Source: Thalassotalea loyana | GTDB taxonomy: Bacteria > Pseudomonadota > Gammaproteobacteria > Enterobacterales > Alteromonadaceae | Length of the DNA: 64,000 bases | Direction: 5' to 3' | Assembly: GCF_030161435.1 (NCBI RefSeq) | Contig: NZ_BSSV01000001.1 | Coordinates: 868,001-932,000, forward strand | Part shown: in pieces, positions 31,758 to 41,329 of the stretch | Position numbering within the stretch: the first letter of the stretch is position 1 | Layout: every line of letters starts with the position of its first letter | Program-made: the position numbers and the translations under genes | The notes under the pieces: model-generated | Databases searched by the model: none | Seen by the model: the letters and a program-made list of their open reading frames with translations, nothing else | What the model was told of the DNA's origin: nothing

Positions 31758-32945
31758 ATGGTTATTAAACCAAAAATCCGTGGATTTATTTGTACAAATG
31801 CACACCCAGTTGGATGTGAAGCCCACGTAAATGAGCAAATTGCTTACGTAAAATCTCAAGAGCAAGCATCTGAAAAACCAAAAAATGTGTTAGTTATTGG
31901 TTCTTCAACGGGTTACGGTTTAGCGTCTCGCATTACCGCTGCTTTTGGTTGCCAAGCAAAAACATTAGGTGTGTTTTTTGAAAAGCCACCAACGGAAAAA
32001 AGAACGGCTTCTGCAGGTTGGTACAACACGGCGGCGTTCCAAAAAGCTGCTGATGAAGCAGGACTTTGGGCTAAAAACATTAATGGCGATGCGTTTTCAC
32101 ACGAAGTGAAAGCACAAGCGATCGACCTAATTAAAGAAGAGCTAGGCCAAGTAGATTTAGTGATTTACTCACTCGCTTCTCCTCGCCGTACAGATCCTGA
32201 TACAGGTGAAGTTTACTCTTCTACGTTGAAGCCAATAGGTGAAACCGTAACAACAAAGAATCTAAACACGTCGAAAGGTGTTATTGATGAAGTGACGGTT
32301 GAAGCAGCTAACGAAGAAGAAATTCAAGGCACTATTGATGTAATGGGCGGTGCTGACTGGGAGCTTTGGATTAAAGCACTTAGCGAAGCAGGCGTGTTAG
32401 CTGATGGTTTCAAAACAACGGCTTACACGTATATCGGTAAAAAACTGACTTGGCCAATTTACGGTCATGCAACGATTGGTCGTGCAAAAGAAGACTTAGA
32501 TCGCGCAGCAAAAGCAATTACTGAAGGTTCAAGTGTTGGCGGTAAAGCGTTCGTTACATCATTAAATGCGGTTGTTACACAAGCTAGCTCTGCCATTCCA
32601 ATTATGCCTTTATACATTTCTGCGATGTTTAAAGTGATGAAAGAAGACGGTACTTACGAAGGATGTATTGAGCAAATTCAATCGCTATTCAAAGAGAACC
32701 TATACAGTGCAAGCCCTCGTTTCGATGAAGCTGGTCGTTTTAGCCAGAATTACAAAGAGTTAGAGGATAGCGTTCAAGATCGTGTTCAAGTGATTTGGGA
32801 CACGGTTGATACCGATACCATCGACTCAATGACAGACTATGCTGGTTACCACCATGAGTTCTTAAAACTCTTTGGTTTCGCGGTTGATGGCGTTGATTAC
32901 GATGCAGATGTGAGCCCAGTTGTTGAGATTAACAACCTAGTTTAA
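31758..32945 (+). CDS. fabV: Enoyl-[acyl-carrier-protein] reductase, FabV type
   Basis: 395 residues, normal FabV length. N terminus MVIKPKIRGFICTNAHPVGC, the NADH-binding NVLVIGSSTGYG, YSLASPRRTDP, and the active-site Y-x8-K in the TYIGKKLTWPIYGHATIGRAKED region are diagnostic. It catalyses the last, NADH-dependent step of each fatty-acid elongation cycle in the cytoplasm. FabV enzymes are naturally resistant to triclosan. Single gene with its own terminator; an AAGG ribosome-binding site precedes the ATG. Confidence 0.96.
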   Translation: MVIKPKIRGFICTNAHPVGCEAHVNEQIAYVKSQEQASEKPKNVLVIGSSTGYGLASRITAAFGCQAKTLGVFFEKPPTEKRTASAGWYNTAAFQKAADEAGLWAKNINGDAFSHEVKAQAIDLIKEELGQVDLVIYSLASPRRTDPDTGEVYSSTLKPIGETVTTKNLNTSKGVIDEVTVEAANEEEIQGTIDVMGGADWELWIKALSEAGVLADGFKTTAYTYIGKKLTWPIYGHATIGRAKEDLDRAAKAITEGSSVGGKAFVTSLNAVVTQASSAIPIMPLYISAMFKVMKEDGTYEGCIEQIQSLFKENLYSASPRFDEAGRFSQNYKELEDSVQDRVQVIWDTVDTDTIDSMTDYAGYHHEFLKLFGFAVDGVDYDADVSPVVEINNLV

Positions 32946-32971
32946 GCATCAAAAATCGAAAAAAAGTAAGA

Positions 32972-33004
32972 AAACCAGCAATAAAACGTGCTGGTTTTTT
33001 TATT
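32972..33004 (+). terminator. Intrinsic terminator of fabV
   Basis: AAACCAGCA / TGCTGGTTT stem with TTTTTTATTTT tail, 27 nt after the stop. Confidence 0.9.
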
Positions 33005-33271
33005 TTCGACTATTTTTTGTTTATTGATTAAAAATTGTTCGGCGCCTGTAATCTTTTTTTCTTTTTTGTAATTAAAAGTGTCTCGCATAGATGGAATATC
33101 AGGTCCCTTTCATGCTAAAATCCGCGCAGAAATTTTTAACTAAGTAGTGGTGGGAATTTGTTTTTTAACAATGAACCGCTGAAATACACTGAAATTGGCG
33201 AAAATTTAATCTGTTCATAAGGTTGCATTTTCAACAATTTTTATACTCCCGTCAAAGTAGTGCAAGTGGTT
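33005..33271 (+). promoter_or_regulatory. nqr operon leader and promoter region
   Basis: No gene. An extended -10 candidate (TGCTAAAAT, 33113-33121) lies about 150 nt upstream of nqrA, leaving a long untranslated leader that contains several AT-rich stretches. No operator or riboswitch was recognised. The promoter call is weak. Confidence 0.35.
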
Positions 33272-34609
33272 ATGATTACAATAAAAAAAGGTCTGGATGT
33301 CCCAGTTAATGGCGCTCCCCAGCAAGTAATCCATGATGGTCAAACCATCAAAACTGTTGCCGCACTTGGTGAAGAGTTTGTGGGCATGCGCCCAACTATG
33401 CATTGCAAAGTTGGTGATCGTGTTAAAAAGGGTCAGGCACTTTTTGAAGACAAAAAGAACCCTGGCGTTAAGTTCACAGCTCCAGCCGCTGGTGTGGTTA
33501 CTGAAATTAACCGTGGTGAAAAACGTGTTTTACAATCTGTAGTTATCGAAATCGATGGCGACGAGAAAGAGACGTTTGCAAGCTACACCGCAGACCAATT
33601 ATCAACAGTTGCTCGCGAAGCTGTTGTTGAAAATTTGGTTAACTCTGGTTTATGGACTGCGCTTCGCACGCGTCCGTACAGCAAAATCCCAGCGATTGAT
33701 GCAACACCAAAAGCGATTTTCGTTAGTGCAATGGATACTAATCCATTAGCAGGTGACCCAGCGGTTATCATTAACGAACAGAGCGAAGCGTTCAAAAACG
33801 GTTTAACTGTTTTAAGTCGCTTAACTGAAGGTGAAGTATTTGTTTCAAAAGCGCCAGGTGCAGACATTCCTGTTGAAGGCAATGTTGTAGTTAACGAGTT
33901 TGCTGGTAAACACCCAGCTGGCCTAGTAGGTACACACATTCACTTCTTAAAAGCAGTAAACGCTGAGAATGTGGTTTGGCACTTGAACTACCAAGACGTC
34001 ATTGCATTCGGTAAGTTGTTCACTACCGGTGAATTAGATGCTTCTCGTGTAGTTTCTTTAGCTGGTCCTGCTGCTAAAAATCCTCGTTTAGTTCGCACAA
34101 CTATGGGTGCAAACATTAGCGAGTTAACAGCTGGCGAAACTACAGAAGGTGAAGTGCGCGCTGTATCTGGTTCTTTATTACAAGGCCACACAGCTCAAAG
34201 CGTTCACGCTTACTTAGGTCGTTACCACGTTCAAGTTTCATTATTACTTGAAGGTCGTGAGAAAGAATTCATTGGCTACATGATGCCAGGCGCGAATAAG
34301 TTCTCTGTAACTCGTGCTTACTTATCGCATTTCTCGCCAAGTAAGTTATTCAACATGACGACAACGACTAACGGTAGTTCACGTGCAATGGTTCCAATTG
34401 GAAACTTCGAGCGTGTAATGCCTTTAGATATTTTACCAACCTTATTGTTACGTGATTTATGTGCCGGTGATACCGACAGCGCGCAGCAACTAGGTGCATT
34501 AGAGCTTGACGAAGAAGATTTAGCGTTATGTACGTTTGTTTGCCCAGGTAAAACAGACTACGGCGTATTACTTCGTGACTGCCTAACCACGATTGAGAAG
34601 GAAGGTTAG
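33272..34609 (+). CDS. nqrA: Na+-translocating NADH:quinone reductase subunit A
   Basis: 445 residues from ATG 33272 ([12 protein letters not shown], the family N terminus); GTG 33260 is an alternative. Conserved segments: [31 protein letters not shown] (lipoyl-like fold), [21 protein letters not shown], and [21 protein letters not shown]. NqrA is the peripheral cytoplasmic subunit that contributes to the ubiquinone site. First gene of nqrABCDEF. Confidence 0.97.
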   Translation: MITIKKGLDVPVNGAPQQVIHDGQTIKTVAALGEEFVGMRPTMHCKVGDRVKKGQALFEDKKNPGVKFTAPAAGVVTEINRGEKRVLQSVVIEIDGDEKETFASYTADQLSTVAREAVVENLVNSGLWTALRTRPYSKIPAIDATPKAIFVSAMDTNPLAGDPAVIINEQSEAFKNGLTVLSRLTEGEVFVSKAPGADIPVEGNVVVNEFAGKHPAGLVGTHIHFLKAVNAENVVWHLNYQDVIAFGKLFTTGELDASRVVSLAGPAAKNPRLVRTTMGANISELTAGETTEGEVRAVSGSLLQGHTAQSVHAYLGRYHVQVSLLLEGREKEFIGYMMPGANKFSVTRAYLSHFSPSKLFNMTTTTNGSSRAMVPIGNFERVMPLDILPTLLLRDLCAGDTDSAQQLGALELDEEDLALCTFVCPGKTDYGVLLRDCLTTIEKEG

Positions 34610-34611
34610 AC

Positions 34612-35823
34612 ATGGGCTTGAAAAAGTTTATTGAAGATATTGAGCCGCATTTTGAAAAAGGCGGTAAACACGAGAAGTGGTTTGCTTTATACGAAGCAAT
34701 CGCTACTGGTCTATTTACTCCTGGTTACGTAACTAAGGGTAAAACTCACATTCGCGACAGCATAGACTTAAAACGTATCATGATTACGGTTTGGTTAGCT
34801 GTATTCCCAGCGATGTTCTTTGGTATGTACAACATCGGTTTGCAAGCTACTGAAGCGCTTGCTGCTGGTTACGCATTACCTGATACATGGCAGGTTGGTT
34901 TATTCAGCTTCTTTGGTGCTGAGTTAACAGCGCAGTCAGGCTGGTTTACGCAAATGTTATACGGTGCGTGTTTCTTCCTACCAATTTACATGACGGTATT
35001 CATCGTTGGTGGTTTTTGGGAAGTATTATTTGCCGCAGTACGTAAGCATGAAGTAAATGAAGGTTTCTTCGTAACATCAATTTTATTCGCGTTAATCTTA
35101 CCAGCGACGATTCCATTATGGCAGGCTGCTATTGGTATCACGTTCGGTGTTGTGATTGCGAAAGAAATCTTTGGTGGTACAGGTAAAAACTTCTTAAACC
35201 CTGCTTTAGCTGGTCGTGCATTCTTATTCTTCGCTTACCCAAGTGAAATCTCTGGTGACGCTGTATGGGTTGCTGTTGATGGTTTCTCTGGTGCTACTGC
35301 GTTAGCTGCTGGTGCTGCTGCACAAGTAGGTGCTATCGATTACAGCTTAAACGCTGATTGGTGGAACGCGTTCTGGGGTTACATTCCTGGTTCTGTAGGT
35401 GAAGTGTCAACTGCTGCAATTTTCTTAGGTGGTGCATACATCCTTTATAAAGGCATTGCATCATGGCGCATCGTATTAAGTGTATTTGTTGGTATGGCTG
35501 TTACTGCAACGTTATTCAACATGATTGGTAGCGAGACAAACGCAATGTTTGCTATGCCTTGGTACTGGCACTTAGTTGTAGGTGGTTTTGCCTTTGGTAT
35601 GATGTTCATGGCGACTGACCCAGTAACTATGTCGTTCACTAATACTGGTAAATACTGGTTTGGTGCTTTAGTTGGTGTAATGGTGGTATTAGTACGTGTT
35701 GTTAACCCAGCATTCCCAGAAGGTATGATGTTAGCTATCTTATTCGCTAACCTATTTGCTCCATTGTTTGATTACTTTGTTGTTCAATCAAACATCAAGA
35801 GGAGGGTTGCTCGCAATGTCTAG
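34612..35823 (+). CDS. nqrB: Na+-translocating NADH:quinone reductase subunit B
   Basis: 403 residues, about ten membrane helices. It carries the covalent FMN on a Thr in the SGAT motif ([10 protein letters not shown], about residue 230) and a riboflavin/Na+-path core. [24 protein letters not shown] and [20 protein letters not shown] are family marks. The Thr is flavinylated by ApbE, encoded downstream at 39617. It overlaps nqrC by 8 nt. Confidence 0.97.
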   Translation: MGLKKFIEDIEPHFEKGGKHEKWFALYEAIATGLFTPGYVTKGKTHIRDSIDLKRIMITVWLAVFPAMFFGMYNIGLQATEALAAGYALPDTWQVGLFSFFGAELTAQSGWFTQMLYGACFFLPIYMTVFIVGGFWEVLFAAVRKHEVNEGFFVTSILFALILPATIPLWQAAIGITFGVVIAKEIFGGTGKNFLNPALAGRAFLFFAYPSEISGDAVWVAVDGFSGATALAAGAAAQVGAIDYSLNADWWNAFWGYIPGSVGEVSTAAIFLGGAYILYKGIASWRIVLSVFVGMAVTATLFNMIGSETNAMFAMPWYWHLVVGGFAFGMMFMATDPVTMSFTNTGKYWFGALVGVMVVLVRVVNPAFPEGMMLAILFANLFAPLFDYFVVQSNIKRRVARNV

Positions 35824-36595
35824 TAATAAAGAAACATTCGGTAAAACGGTTGGATTCGTTTTAGCAGTTTGTTTAGTGTGTGCATTATTAGTATCGTTCG
35901 CTGCGGTACAGTTAAAGCCTCTACAACAAGCAAACAAGTTATTAGATCAACAAACTAAGATCTTAACTGCTGCTGGTTTAATCGAAAAAGCGGATGGCGA
36001 TATTGTTGGTACTTACAACAAATACGTTGAAGCGAAAATGATTGACCTAAATACTGGTGAGTTCATTGATGGTAACCCTGAGTTATTTGACGAACGTCGT
36101 AACTCTCGTGACGCTGAAAAGTCGTCTAAGCCAAAGAATGATATTGCTGGTATTAACCGTCGTTCACACGATGCGGTTATATACTTAGTATCAAACGACG
36201 CTGGTAAAGTAGAAACTGTTGTATTCCCAATGGTTGGTTCAGGTCTTTGGGATCTGATGTACGCTTTCGTTGGTGTTGAAGCAGACTTAAACACGATCAA
36301 AAACGTAATCTACACAGCGGAAATGAAAGAAACTCCGGGCCTAGGTGCTGAAGTTCTTAACCCTAAGTGGATTGCATTATGGCCAGGCAAGAAGATTTTC
36401 GACAACCAAGACATGGTTCGTGTTGAACTTGTTAAAGGCGGTGTTAAAGCGGGTAACCCTAATGAAGCATACCAAGTTGATGGTTTATCAGGCGCTACGC
36501 TTACTGCAAACGGTGTTACAAACACATTTGCATTCTGGTTCGGTGAAGAAGGTTACTTACCTTTCATCAAGAAAAACCGTGGAGGACTTAACTAA
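35816..36595 (+). CDS. nqrC: Na+-translocating NADH:quinone reductase subunit C
   Basis: 259 residues from ATG 35816 (AGGAGGG upstream); the longer frame from 35756 runs inside nqrB and is rejected. One N-terminal membrane helix (about 12-30) and a periplasmic FMN-binding domain. The flavinylation motif SGATLT lies in [14 protein letters not shown] (about residue 226). NqrC passes electrons between the 2Fe-2S/flavin sites on the periplasmic side. Its stop overlaps nqrD's start by one base. Confidence 0.97.
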   Translation: MSSNKETFGKTVGFVLAVCLVCALLVSFAAVQLKPLQQANKLLDQQTKILTAAGLIEKADGDIVGTYNKYVEAKMIDLNTGEFIDGNPELFDERRNSRDAEKSSKPKNDIAGINRRSHDAVIYLVSNDAGKVETVVFPMVGSGLWDLMYAFVGVEADLNTIKNVIYTAEMKETPGLGAEVLNPKWIALWPGKKIFDNQDMVRVELVKGGVKAGNPNEAYQVDGLSGATLTANGVTNTFAFWFGEEGYLPFIKKNRGGLN

Positions 36596-37218
36596 TGGCT
36601 AATGAAGCAAAGAAAGTATTAACGGCCCCGATCGTTGATAACAACCCAATTGCTTTACAAGTACTAGGTATTTGTTCTGCATTAGCGGTAACAAGCTCAA
36701 TGGCTAACGCATTAGTTATGACGTTAGCGGTAGTTTTTGTAACTGCATTTTCGAACTTATTCATTTCGATTATCCGTAACCACATTCCTTCTAGTGTACG
36801 TATCATCGTACAAATGGCGATTATCGCGTCATTAGTAATCGTGGTTGACCAAGTGCTTAAGGCGTTCTCATATGCGCTATCTCAAGAGCTTGCGGTATTT
36901 GTTGGTTTGATTATTACTAACTGTATCGTTATGGGTCGTGCTGAAGCTTTCGCGATGAAAGAAAAGCCTGGCGTAAGCTTCATGGATGGTATTGGTAACG
37001 GTTTAGGTTACGGTTTCATCCTTATGACGGTTGCTTTCTTCCGTGAATTATTTGGTTTCGGTACGGTTTTCGGTATCGAGATTTTACCATTAATTCAAAA
37101 CGGTGGTTGGTACCAAGCGAATGGTTTATTAGTTTTACCATTCTCATCATTCTTCGTCATTGGTTTAATCATCTGGGCTATTCGCCAGTGGAAACCAGAG
37201 CAAGTTGAGAAGGACTAA
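36595..37218 (+). CDS. nqrD: Na+-translocating NADH:quinone reductase subunit D
   Basis: 207 residues, six membrane helices. Family marks: [19 protein letters not shown], and the [14 protein letters not shown] segment whose Cys (here in NC) takes part, with NqrE, in the intramembrane Fe-S cluster. TAATG coupling with nqrC. Paralogous to NqrE with inverted topology. Confidence 0.97.
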   Translation: MANEAKKVLTAPIVDNNPIALQVLGICSALAVTSSMANALVMTLAVVFVTAFSNLFISIIRNHIPSSVRIIVQMAIIASLVIVVDQVLKAFSYALSQELAVFVGLIITNCIVMGRAEAFAMKEKPGVSFMDGIGNGLGYGFILMTVAFFRELFGFGTVFGIEILPLIQNGGWYQANGLLVLPFSSFFVIGLIIWAIRQWKPEQVEKD

Positions 37219-37223
37219 TCACG

Positions 37224-37847
37224 ATGGAACATTATTTATCATTATTGGTTAAAACGATTTTCATCGAAAATATCGCGTTATCGTTTTTCCTAGGTATGTG
37301 TACGTTCTTGGCGGTTTCTAAGAAAGTACAAACAGCAATGGGCTTAGGTGTTGCGGTAATCGTAGTACTAGGTATTGCTGTACCTGTTAACCAAATTATT
37401 TACCAAGCAATCTTAGCTCCAGGTGCGTTAGACCCGGTTTTAGGTATTACTGACCCTAAAGAGTCAGTTGACTTAAGCTTCTTGTCTTTCATTACCTTTA
37501 TCGGTGTTATTGCTGCGCTAGTACAAATCCTTGAGATGGTATTAGACAAGTACTTCCCACCGCTATACAACGCTTTGGGTATCTTCTTACCATTAATCAC
37601 AGTTAACTGTGCGATTTTTGGTGCCGTGTCTTTCATGGTTGCGAAGAACTTAACGTTAGGTGAGTCAGTTGTTTACGGTATCGGTTCTGGTACTGGTTGG
37701 GCATTAGCTATCGTCTTATTAGCGGGTTTACGTGAAAAGATGAAGTATTCAGATGTGCCTGATGGCTTGAAAGGTTTAGGTATTACGTTTATCAGCACTG
37801 GATTGATGGCATTTGGCTTTCTTTCTTTTGGTGGTATCTCGTTATAA
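37224..37847 (+). CDS. nqrE: Na+-translocating NADH:quinone reductase subunit E
   Basis: 207 residues, six membrane helices. N-terminal [35 protein letters not shown] and [14 protein letters not shown] hold the conserved Cys residues for the intramembrane Fe-S site shared with NqrD. The 5-nt spacing to nqrD supports one transcript. Confidence 0.97.
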   Translation: MEHYLSLLVKTIFIENIALSFFLGMCTFLAVSKKVQTAMGLGVAVIVVLGIAVPVNQIIYQAILAPGALDPVLGITDPKESVDLSFLSFITFIGVIAALVQILEMVLDKYFPPLYNALGIFLPLITVNCAIFGAVSFMVAKNLTLGESVVYGIGSGTGWALAIVLLAGLREKMKYSDVPDGLKGLGITFISTGLMAFGFLSFGGISL

Positions 37848-37902
37848 GGTTAATGTAGAGGGTGGTGAACGCCACCTTCTCTGATGTACAAAGGAAAAGT
37901 CG

Positions 37903-39126
37903 ATGGAAATTATACTCGGCGTATCGATGTTCACCGCTATTGTTATCGTGCTAGTTTTAGTAATTTTATTTGCTAAGTCTAAGCTGGTTTCAACAGGTGA
38001 TGTGACTATCGCTATTAACGGTGATCCAGATAAAGCGATCACTACTGCTGCTGGCGGCAAATTATTGGGCGCGTTAGCAGATCAAGGTATTTTCGTACCA
38101 TCAGCTTGTGGTGGTGGCGGTACATGTGGTCAGTGTCGTGTTGACGTACACTCAGGTGGTGGTGATATTTTACCAACTGAGCAAAGCCACATTACTAAGC
38201 GTGAAGCAAAAGAAGGGTGTCGTTTAGCGTGTCAAGTTGCTGTTAAGCAAGACATGGACATTGTGTTAGAAGACGAAATCTTTGGTGTTCAACAGTGGGA
38301 ATGTACAGTTATCTCTAACGATAACAAAGCGACATTCATCAAGGAGCTTAAGTTAGGCATCCCTGATGGTGAATCAGTACCATTCCGCGCTGGTGGTTAC
38401 ATTCAAATTGAAGCACCTGCTCACCATGTTAAATACAAAGAATTTGATATTCCTGAAGAATATCGTGGTGACTGGGAACGTTTTGGCTTCTTCGATATTG
38501 AATCGAAAGTTGATACTGACACATTGCGTGCATACTCAATGGCGAACTACCCAGAAGAAGAAGGCATTATTATGCTTAACGTGCGTATTGCTACGCCGCC
38601 GCCAAACAACTTATCACTTCCAGCAGGTAAAATGTCTTCGTACATTTGGAGCTTAAAAGAAGGTGATAAAGTGACGATTTCTGGTCCATTCGGTGAATTC
38701 TTCGCGAAAGAAACTGATGCAGAAATGGTATTTATCGGTGGTGGTGCAGGTATGGCACCTATGCGTTCTCACATCTTCGATCAGCTTAAGCGTATTAAGT
38801 CTAAGCGTAAGATCTCATTCTGGTACGGTGCACGTTCATTACGTGAGATGTTCTATGAAGATGACTTCAACGGCTTAGCTGCTGAAAATGACAACTTCAA
38901 CTGGCATGTAGCGTTATCAGACCCTCAGCCAGAAGATAACTGGGATGGTATGACTGGCTTCATTCACAACGTTCTTTACGAGAACTACTTACGTGACCAT
39001 GAAGCACCAGAAGATTGTGAATACTACATGTGTGGTCCACCTATGATGAACGCAGCTGTAATCGGCATGCTGAAAGATCTAGGTGTAGAAGATGAGAATA
39101 TACTTCTAGATGACTTCGGTGGCTAA
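37903..39126 (+). CDS. nqrF: Na+-translocating NADH:quinone reductase subunit F
   Basis: 407 residues: an N-terminal membrane helix (about 3-22), a 2Fe-2S ferredoxin domain with [12 protein letters not shown] and a later CRLAC (four Cys ligands), and an FAD/NADH reductase domain with RAYSMANYP (FAD), [10 protein letters not shown] (NADH pyrophosphate) and [10 protein letters not shown]. It is the NADH entry point of Na+-NQR. A 55-nt gap separates it from nqrE. It ends the nqrA-F gene set. Confidence 0.97.
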   Translation: MEIILGVSMFTAIVIVLVLVILFAKSKLVSTGDVTIAINGDPDKAITTAAGGKLLGALADQGIFVPSACGGGGTCGQCRVDVHSGGGDILPTEQSHITKREAKEGCRLACQVAVKQDMDIVLEDEIFGVQQWECTVISNDNKATFIKELKLGIPDGESVPFRAGGYIQIEAPAHHVKYKEFDIPEEYRGDWERFGFFDIESKVDTDTLRAYSMANYPEEEGIIMLNVRIATPPPNNLSLPAGKMSSYIWSLKEGDKVTISGPFGEFFAKETDAEMVFIGGGAGMAPMRSHIFDQLKRIKSKRKISFWYGARSLREMFYEDDFNGLAAENDNFNWHVALSDPQPEDNWDGMTGFIHNVLYENYLRDHEAPEDCEYYMCGPPMMNAAVIGMLKDLGVEDENILLDDFGG

Positions 39127-39170
39127 TTTTTGATTTGAACTTGTTATTTGGCCTTATTTTGTTGTCGGCT

Positions 39171-39287
39171 GTGCTCACTTGGTAAACCAAGCTCCGCGCA
39201 GCCTCCTATAAATAAAACCAATTTCCAGCGTTCAAACCTAAAAATATAGTTTTATAAAAAGAGTGGCTTTGCCACTCTTTTTTTTGG
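39171..39287 (+). ncRNA. Candidate small RNA, tandem unit 1
   Basis: A 29-bp element (39171-39199, containing the small hairpin CTTGGTAAACCAAG) lies 87 nt before a strong intrinsic terminator (AAAGAGTGGC-TTT-GCCACTCTTT then T6). The same element occurs at 39323, again 88 nt before a terminator, with unrelated sequence between. The equal architecture suggests two small transcripts; no promoter is obvious. Could alternatively be a repeat inserted twice. Confidence 0.35.
39258..39286 (+). terminator. Intrinsic terminator of nqrF / unit 1
   Basis: AAAGAGTGGC / GCCACTCTTT stem, 3-nt loop, T-rich tail. Confidence 0.9.
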
Positions 39288-39322
39288 ACGAAATTCGTCA
39301 ACGTGATAGTGATTGCATAGTT

Positions 39323-39438
39323 GTGCTCACTTGGTAAACCAAGCTCCGCGCTCATTCCTAGAACTAACATCATCATATATCGCAAAACCTTTAAATTTAG
39401 GTTGATATAGAAAGAGCGACATAGTCGCTCTTTTTTTA
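39323..39438 (+). ncRNA. Candidate small RNA, tandem unit 2
   Basis: The same 29-bp element as in unit 1 (39323-39351, identical), a different middle, and a terminator with stem AAAGAGCGAC / GTCGCTCTTT. Stem sequence differs from unit 1 but position and length are the same, which argues for conserved structure. Confidence 0.35.
39411..39438 (+). terminator. Intrinsic terminator, unit 2
   Basis: AAAGAGCGAC / GTCGCTCTTT stem, 3-nt loop ATA, T7 tail. Confidence 0.9.
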
Positions 39439-39616
39439 TGTTTAACATTTATAACTTCGGCGTCAGTTGGAATCTGTATTTAGGTCTTGAGTTGGCTGTT
39501 TCAGTGTCTGCGATAGACTAAATTTCTGACAAGGCCTTCAACGCTAAAAATTTACTCTGATCCCTTTGTGATTTTGAGGTAAAATAGTCTTATATGAATA
39601 CGGTTTAGGATAGGAA

Positions 39617-40639
39617 ATGCGTGTAGTAAAGTTGTTAGGCTTGCTGTTGGTGGTTGTGTTAGTTCAAGGTTGTTTTCCTAACAACAACGATAGCACTAAG
39701 GAAGAGTTGCTTCTACAAGGCCCTACAATGGGGACGACATATAACATCAAGTTTGTGATTGAAAAGGGGCAGCTGGATGTTAATCAGCTACACCATGAAA
39801 TTGATGCGGCACTTGTTCAAGTGAACCAAGAGATGTCGACCTACATTCCTGACTCAGAATTATCATTATTTAACAAGTCGGCTGGCGATACACCTGTAGC
39901 GATGTCAAATGGTCTAGCTAAAGTTATTAACGAGTCAATTCGCCTTGGAAAACTGACGTCAGGTAAGTTAGATGTCACCGTTGGGCCTCTTGTCAATTTA
40001 TGGGGCTTTGGCCCACTCGCTCGACCTGATGTAGTGCCATCTGACGAAGCGTTAGCTAATGCAAAAGCTAATACTGGTTTAAACCACATCGTTATCGACG
40101 GTAATCAACTTAGCAAAACGTTACCATCACTTTACGTTGACCTGTCGACGATCGCTAAAGGTTATGGCGTAGACGTGATTGCCGAGTTACTAGAGTCTAA
40201 GAATATCCAGAGCTACTTAGTTGAAGTCGGCGGTGAAATGCGCCTAAAAGGCTTTAAAGCTAATGGCACACTTTGGACCATTGCGGTTGAAAAGCCTATT
40301 TCAAATGAACGTGTTATTCACCAATTTGTTGTACCTAAAGACAATGCTGTAGCAACGTCAGGCGACTACCGGAACTATTTTGAAGAAGACGGCCAACGTT
40401 TTTCGCATATTATTGATCCACAAACGGGTAAACCTATTAATCATAAACTAGTGTCTGTTACCGTTATTCACCCTTCAGCAATGACGGCAGATGGTTTATC
40501 AACGGCAATCATGGTGATGGGGCCTGAAGTAGGGCTTGCCTTTGCCGAAGAAAATAAACTTGCCGCGATGTTAATTGTGAAAACAGATAATGGCTTTGAA
40601 GAGATAAACACGGTAAAATTCATGCCGTATTTGAAATAA
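39617..40639 (+). CDS. apbE: FAD:protein FMN transferase (ApbE)
   Basis: 340 residues. Lipobox LVQGC (Cys about 19), so it is anchored on the periplasmic side. Domain marks: GPTMGTTYNIKF, EMSTYIPDSELSLFN, KLDVTVGPLVNLWGFGP, and DLSTIAKGYGVD, with the later PQTGKPI. It transfers FMN from FAD to a Thr in target proteins; NqrB and NqrC, encoded just upstream, are the expected targets. Set off from nqrF by the tandem terminators, so it has its own promoter. Confidence 0.95.
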   Translation: MRVVKLLGLLLVVVLVQGCFPNNNDSTKEELLLQGPTMGTTYNIKFVIEKGQLDVNQLHHEIDAALVQVNQEMSTYIPDSELSLFNKSAGDTPVAMSNGLAKVINESIRLGKLTSGKLDVTVGPLVNLWGFGPLARPDVVPSDEALANAKANTGLNHIVIDGNQLSKTLPSLYVDLSTIAKGYGVDVIAELLESKNIQSYLVEVGGEMRLKGFKANGTLWTIAVEKPISNERVIHQFVVPKDNAVATSGDYRNYFEEDGQRFSHIIDPQTGKPINHKLVSVTVIHPSAMTADGLSTAIMVMGPEVGLAFAEENKLAAMLIVKTDNGFEEINTVKFMPYLK

Positions 40640-40683
40640 CAATCATTTTGTTATTTGTCTAAATTTTTTGCTTGGAATTAGAG

Positions 40684-40908
40684 ATGACTATTTTTTTACT
40701 TACTTTAGCCTTCTTCTTGATTGTTGTCGTTGGTATGGCTGTTGGCTATATTTTTCAACAGAAGTCGTTAGCGGGTAGTTGTGGTGGCTTGGGTAGCATT
40801 GGAATAGATAAAGAATGTAATTGTGATAACCCATGTGAAAGCCGTCAAGAACGTGAGCGTAAAGCGGCTGAACTAAAAGAAAATAGTATTGATATAAAGA
40901 ATATCTAA
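40684..40908 (+). CDS. nqrM: Na+-NQR maturation protein NqrM
   Basis: 74 residues from ATG 40684. One N-terminal membrane helix (about 2-22), then the Cys-rich motif SLAGSCGGLGSIGIDKEC followed by NCDNPCESRQ, typical of NqrM (DUF539). It is needed for maturation of Na+-NQR, probably by supplying iron to the NqrD/E cysteine site. The GGAAT before the ATG is a weak ribosome-binding site; 44 nt after apbE. Confidence 0.93.
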   Translation: MTIFLLTLAFFLIVVVGMAVGYIFQQKSLAGSCGGLGSIGIDKECNCDNPCESRQERERKAAELKENSIDIKNI

Positions 40909-40927
40909 TCTAAATTTTTCTAAATAG

Positions 40928-40955
40928 AAAGCACCCAAATGGGTGCTTTTTTTGT
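40928..40955 (+). terminator. Intrinsic terminator after nqrM
   Basis: AAAGCACCCA / TGGGTGCTTT stem with T7 tail; separates nqrM from the dinB promoter. Confidence 0.92.
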
Positions 40956-40981
40956 TTTGCATGTAGCATTTCCATAAAAAG

Positions 40982-41023
40982 TTGTATTACTGATTATTAT
41001 TAGTATACTGTTTTTATGTACAG
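40982..41023 (+). promoter_or_regulatory. LexA-controlled promoter of the disrupted dinB
   Basis: A -35 (TTGTAT, 40982-40987) and -10 (TATACT, 41004-41009) with 16-nt spacing overlap a perfect LexA box CTGT-N8-ACAG at 41008-41023. The box lies 15 nt before the dinB ATG. This is the standard SOS promoter of dinB, now pointing into the recombinase genes of the island, with no terminator visible in the 250 nt between. Confidence 0.85.
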
Positions 41024-41038
41024 TGTTGTTTGTTGGTT

Positions 41039-41077
41039 ATGAGAAAAATTATTCATATCGATATGGATTGCTTTTAA
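41039..41077 (+). pseudogene. dinB: 5' fragment of dinB (DNA polymerase IV), cut by the island
   Basis: The frame reads MRKIIHIDMDCF and then stops (TAA 41075). This is the exact N terminus of Pol IV, ending inside the metal-binding motif DMD-(A/C)-FY. In related bacteria dinB follows nqrM, so this was the native gene. Homology ends at about 41075, which marks the left end of the inserted DNA. The 3' part is not present in the window. Confidence 0.88.
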
Positions 41078-41329
41078 ACTTTAGAGTGTTAACGAACAGT
41101 CAAAAAGTGTAAGTAAAAAGAAATAATAACTTACCAAAATCAGAGATATTTTTGTTAGTACATACTATGTAAGTTTAACTTTGAATTTTGATAGTTTTAA
41201 TTTAACTGAATTTGTCGCTTTAAGACGGTTGGAATATTTTCAAAAAAATAAAAGCAAAGATAAAGTTGTTACTGGTGAAAAATTGAGCTAACGTAAAAAT
41301 CATGAGCGTTAATAGGGCTTACAATACGT
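41078..41329 (+). other. AT-rich left terminal region of the island
   Basis: No gene. It contains GTGTAAGTA, its inverse ACTTACC, and TATGTAAGTTT within 65 bp, which could be recombinase-binding sites near the end, and otherwise AT-rich DNA leading to the first recombinase. No terminator hairpin was found. Confidence 0.4.
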
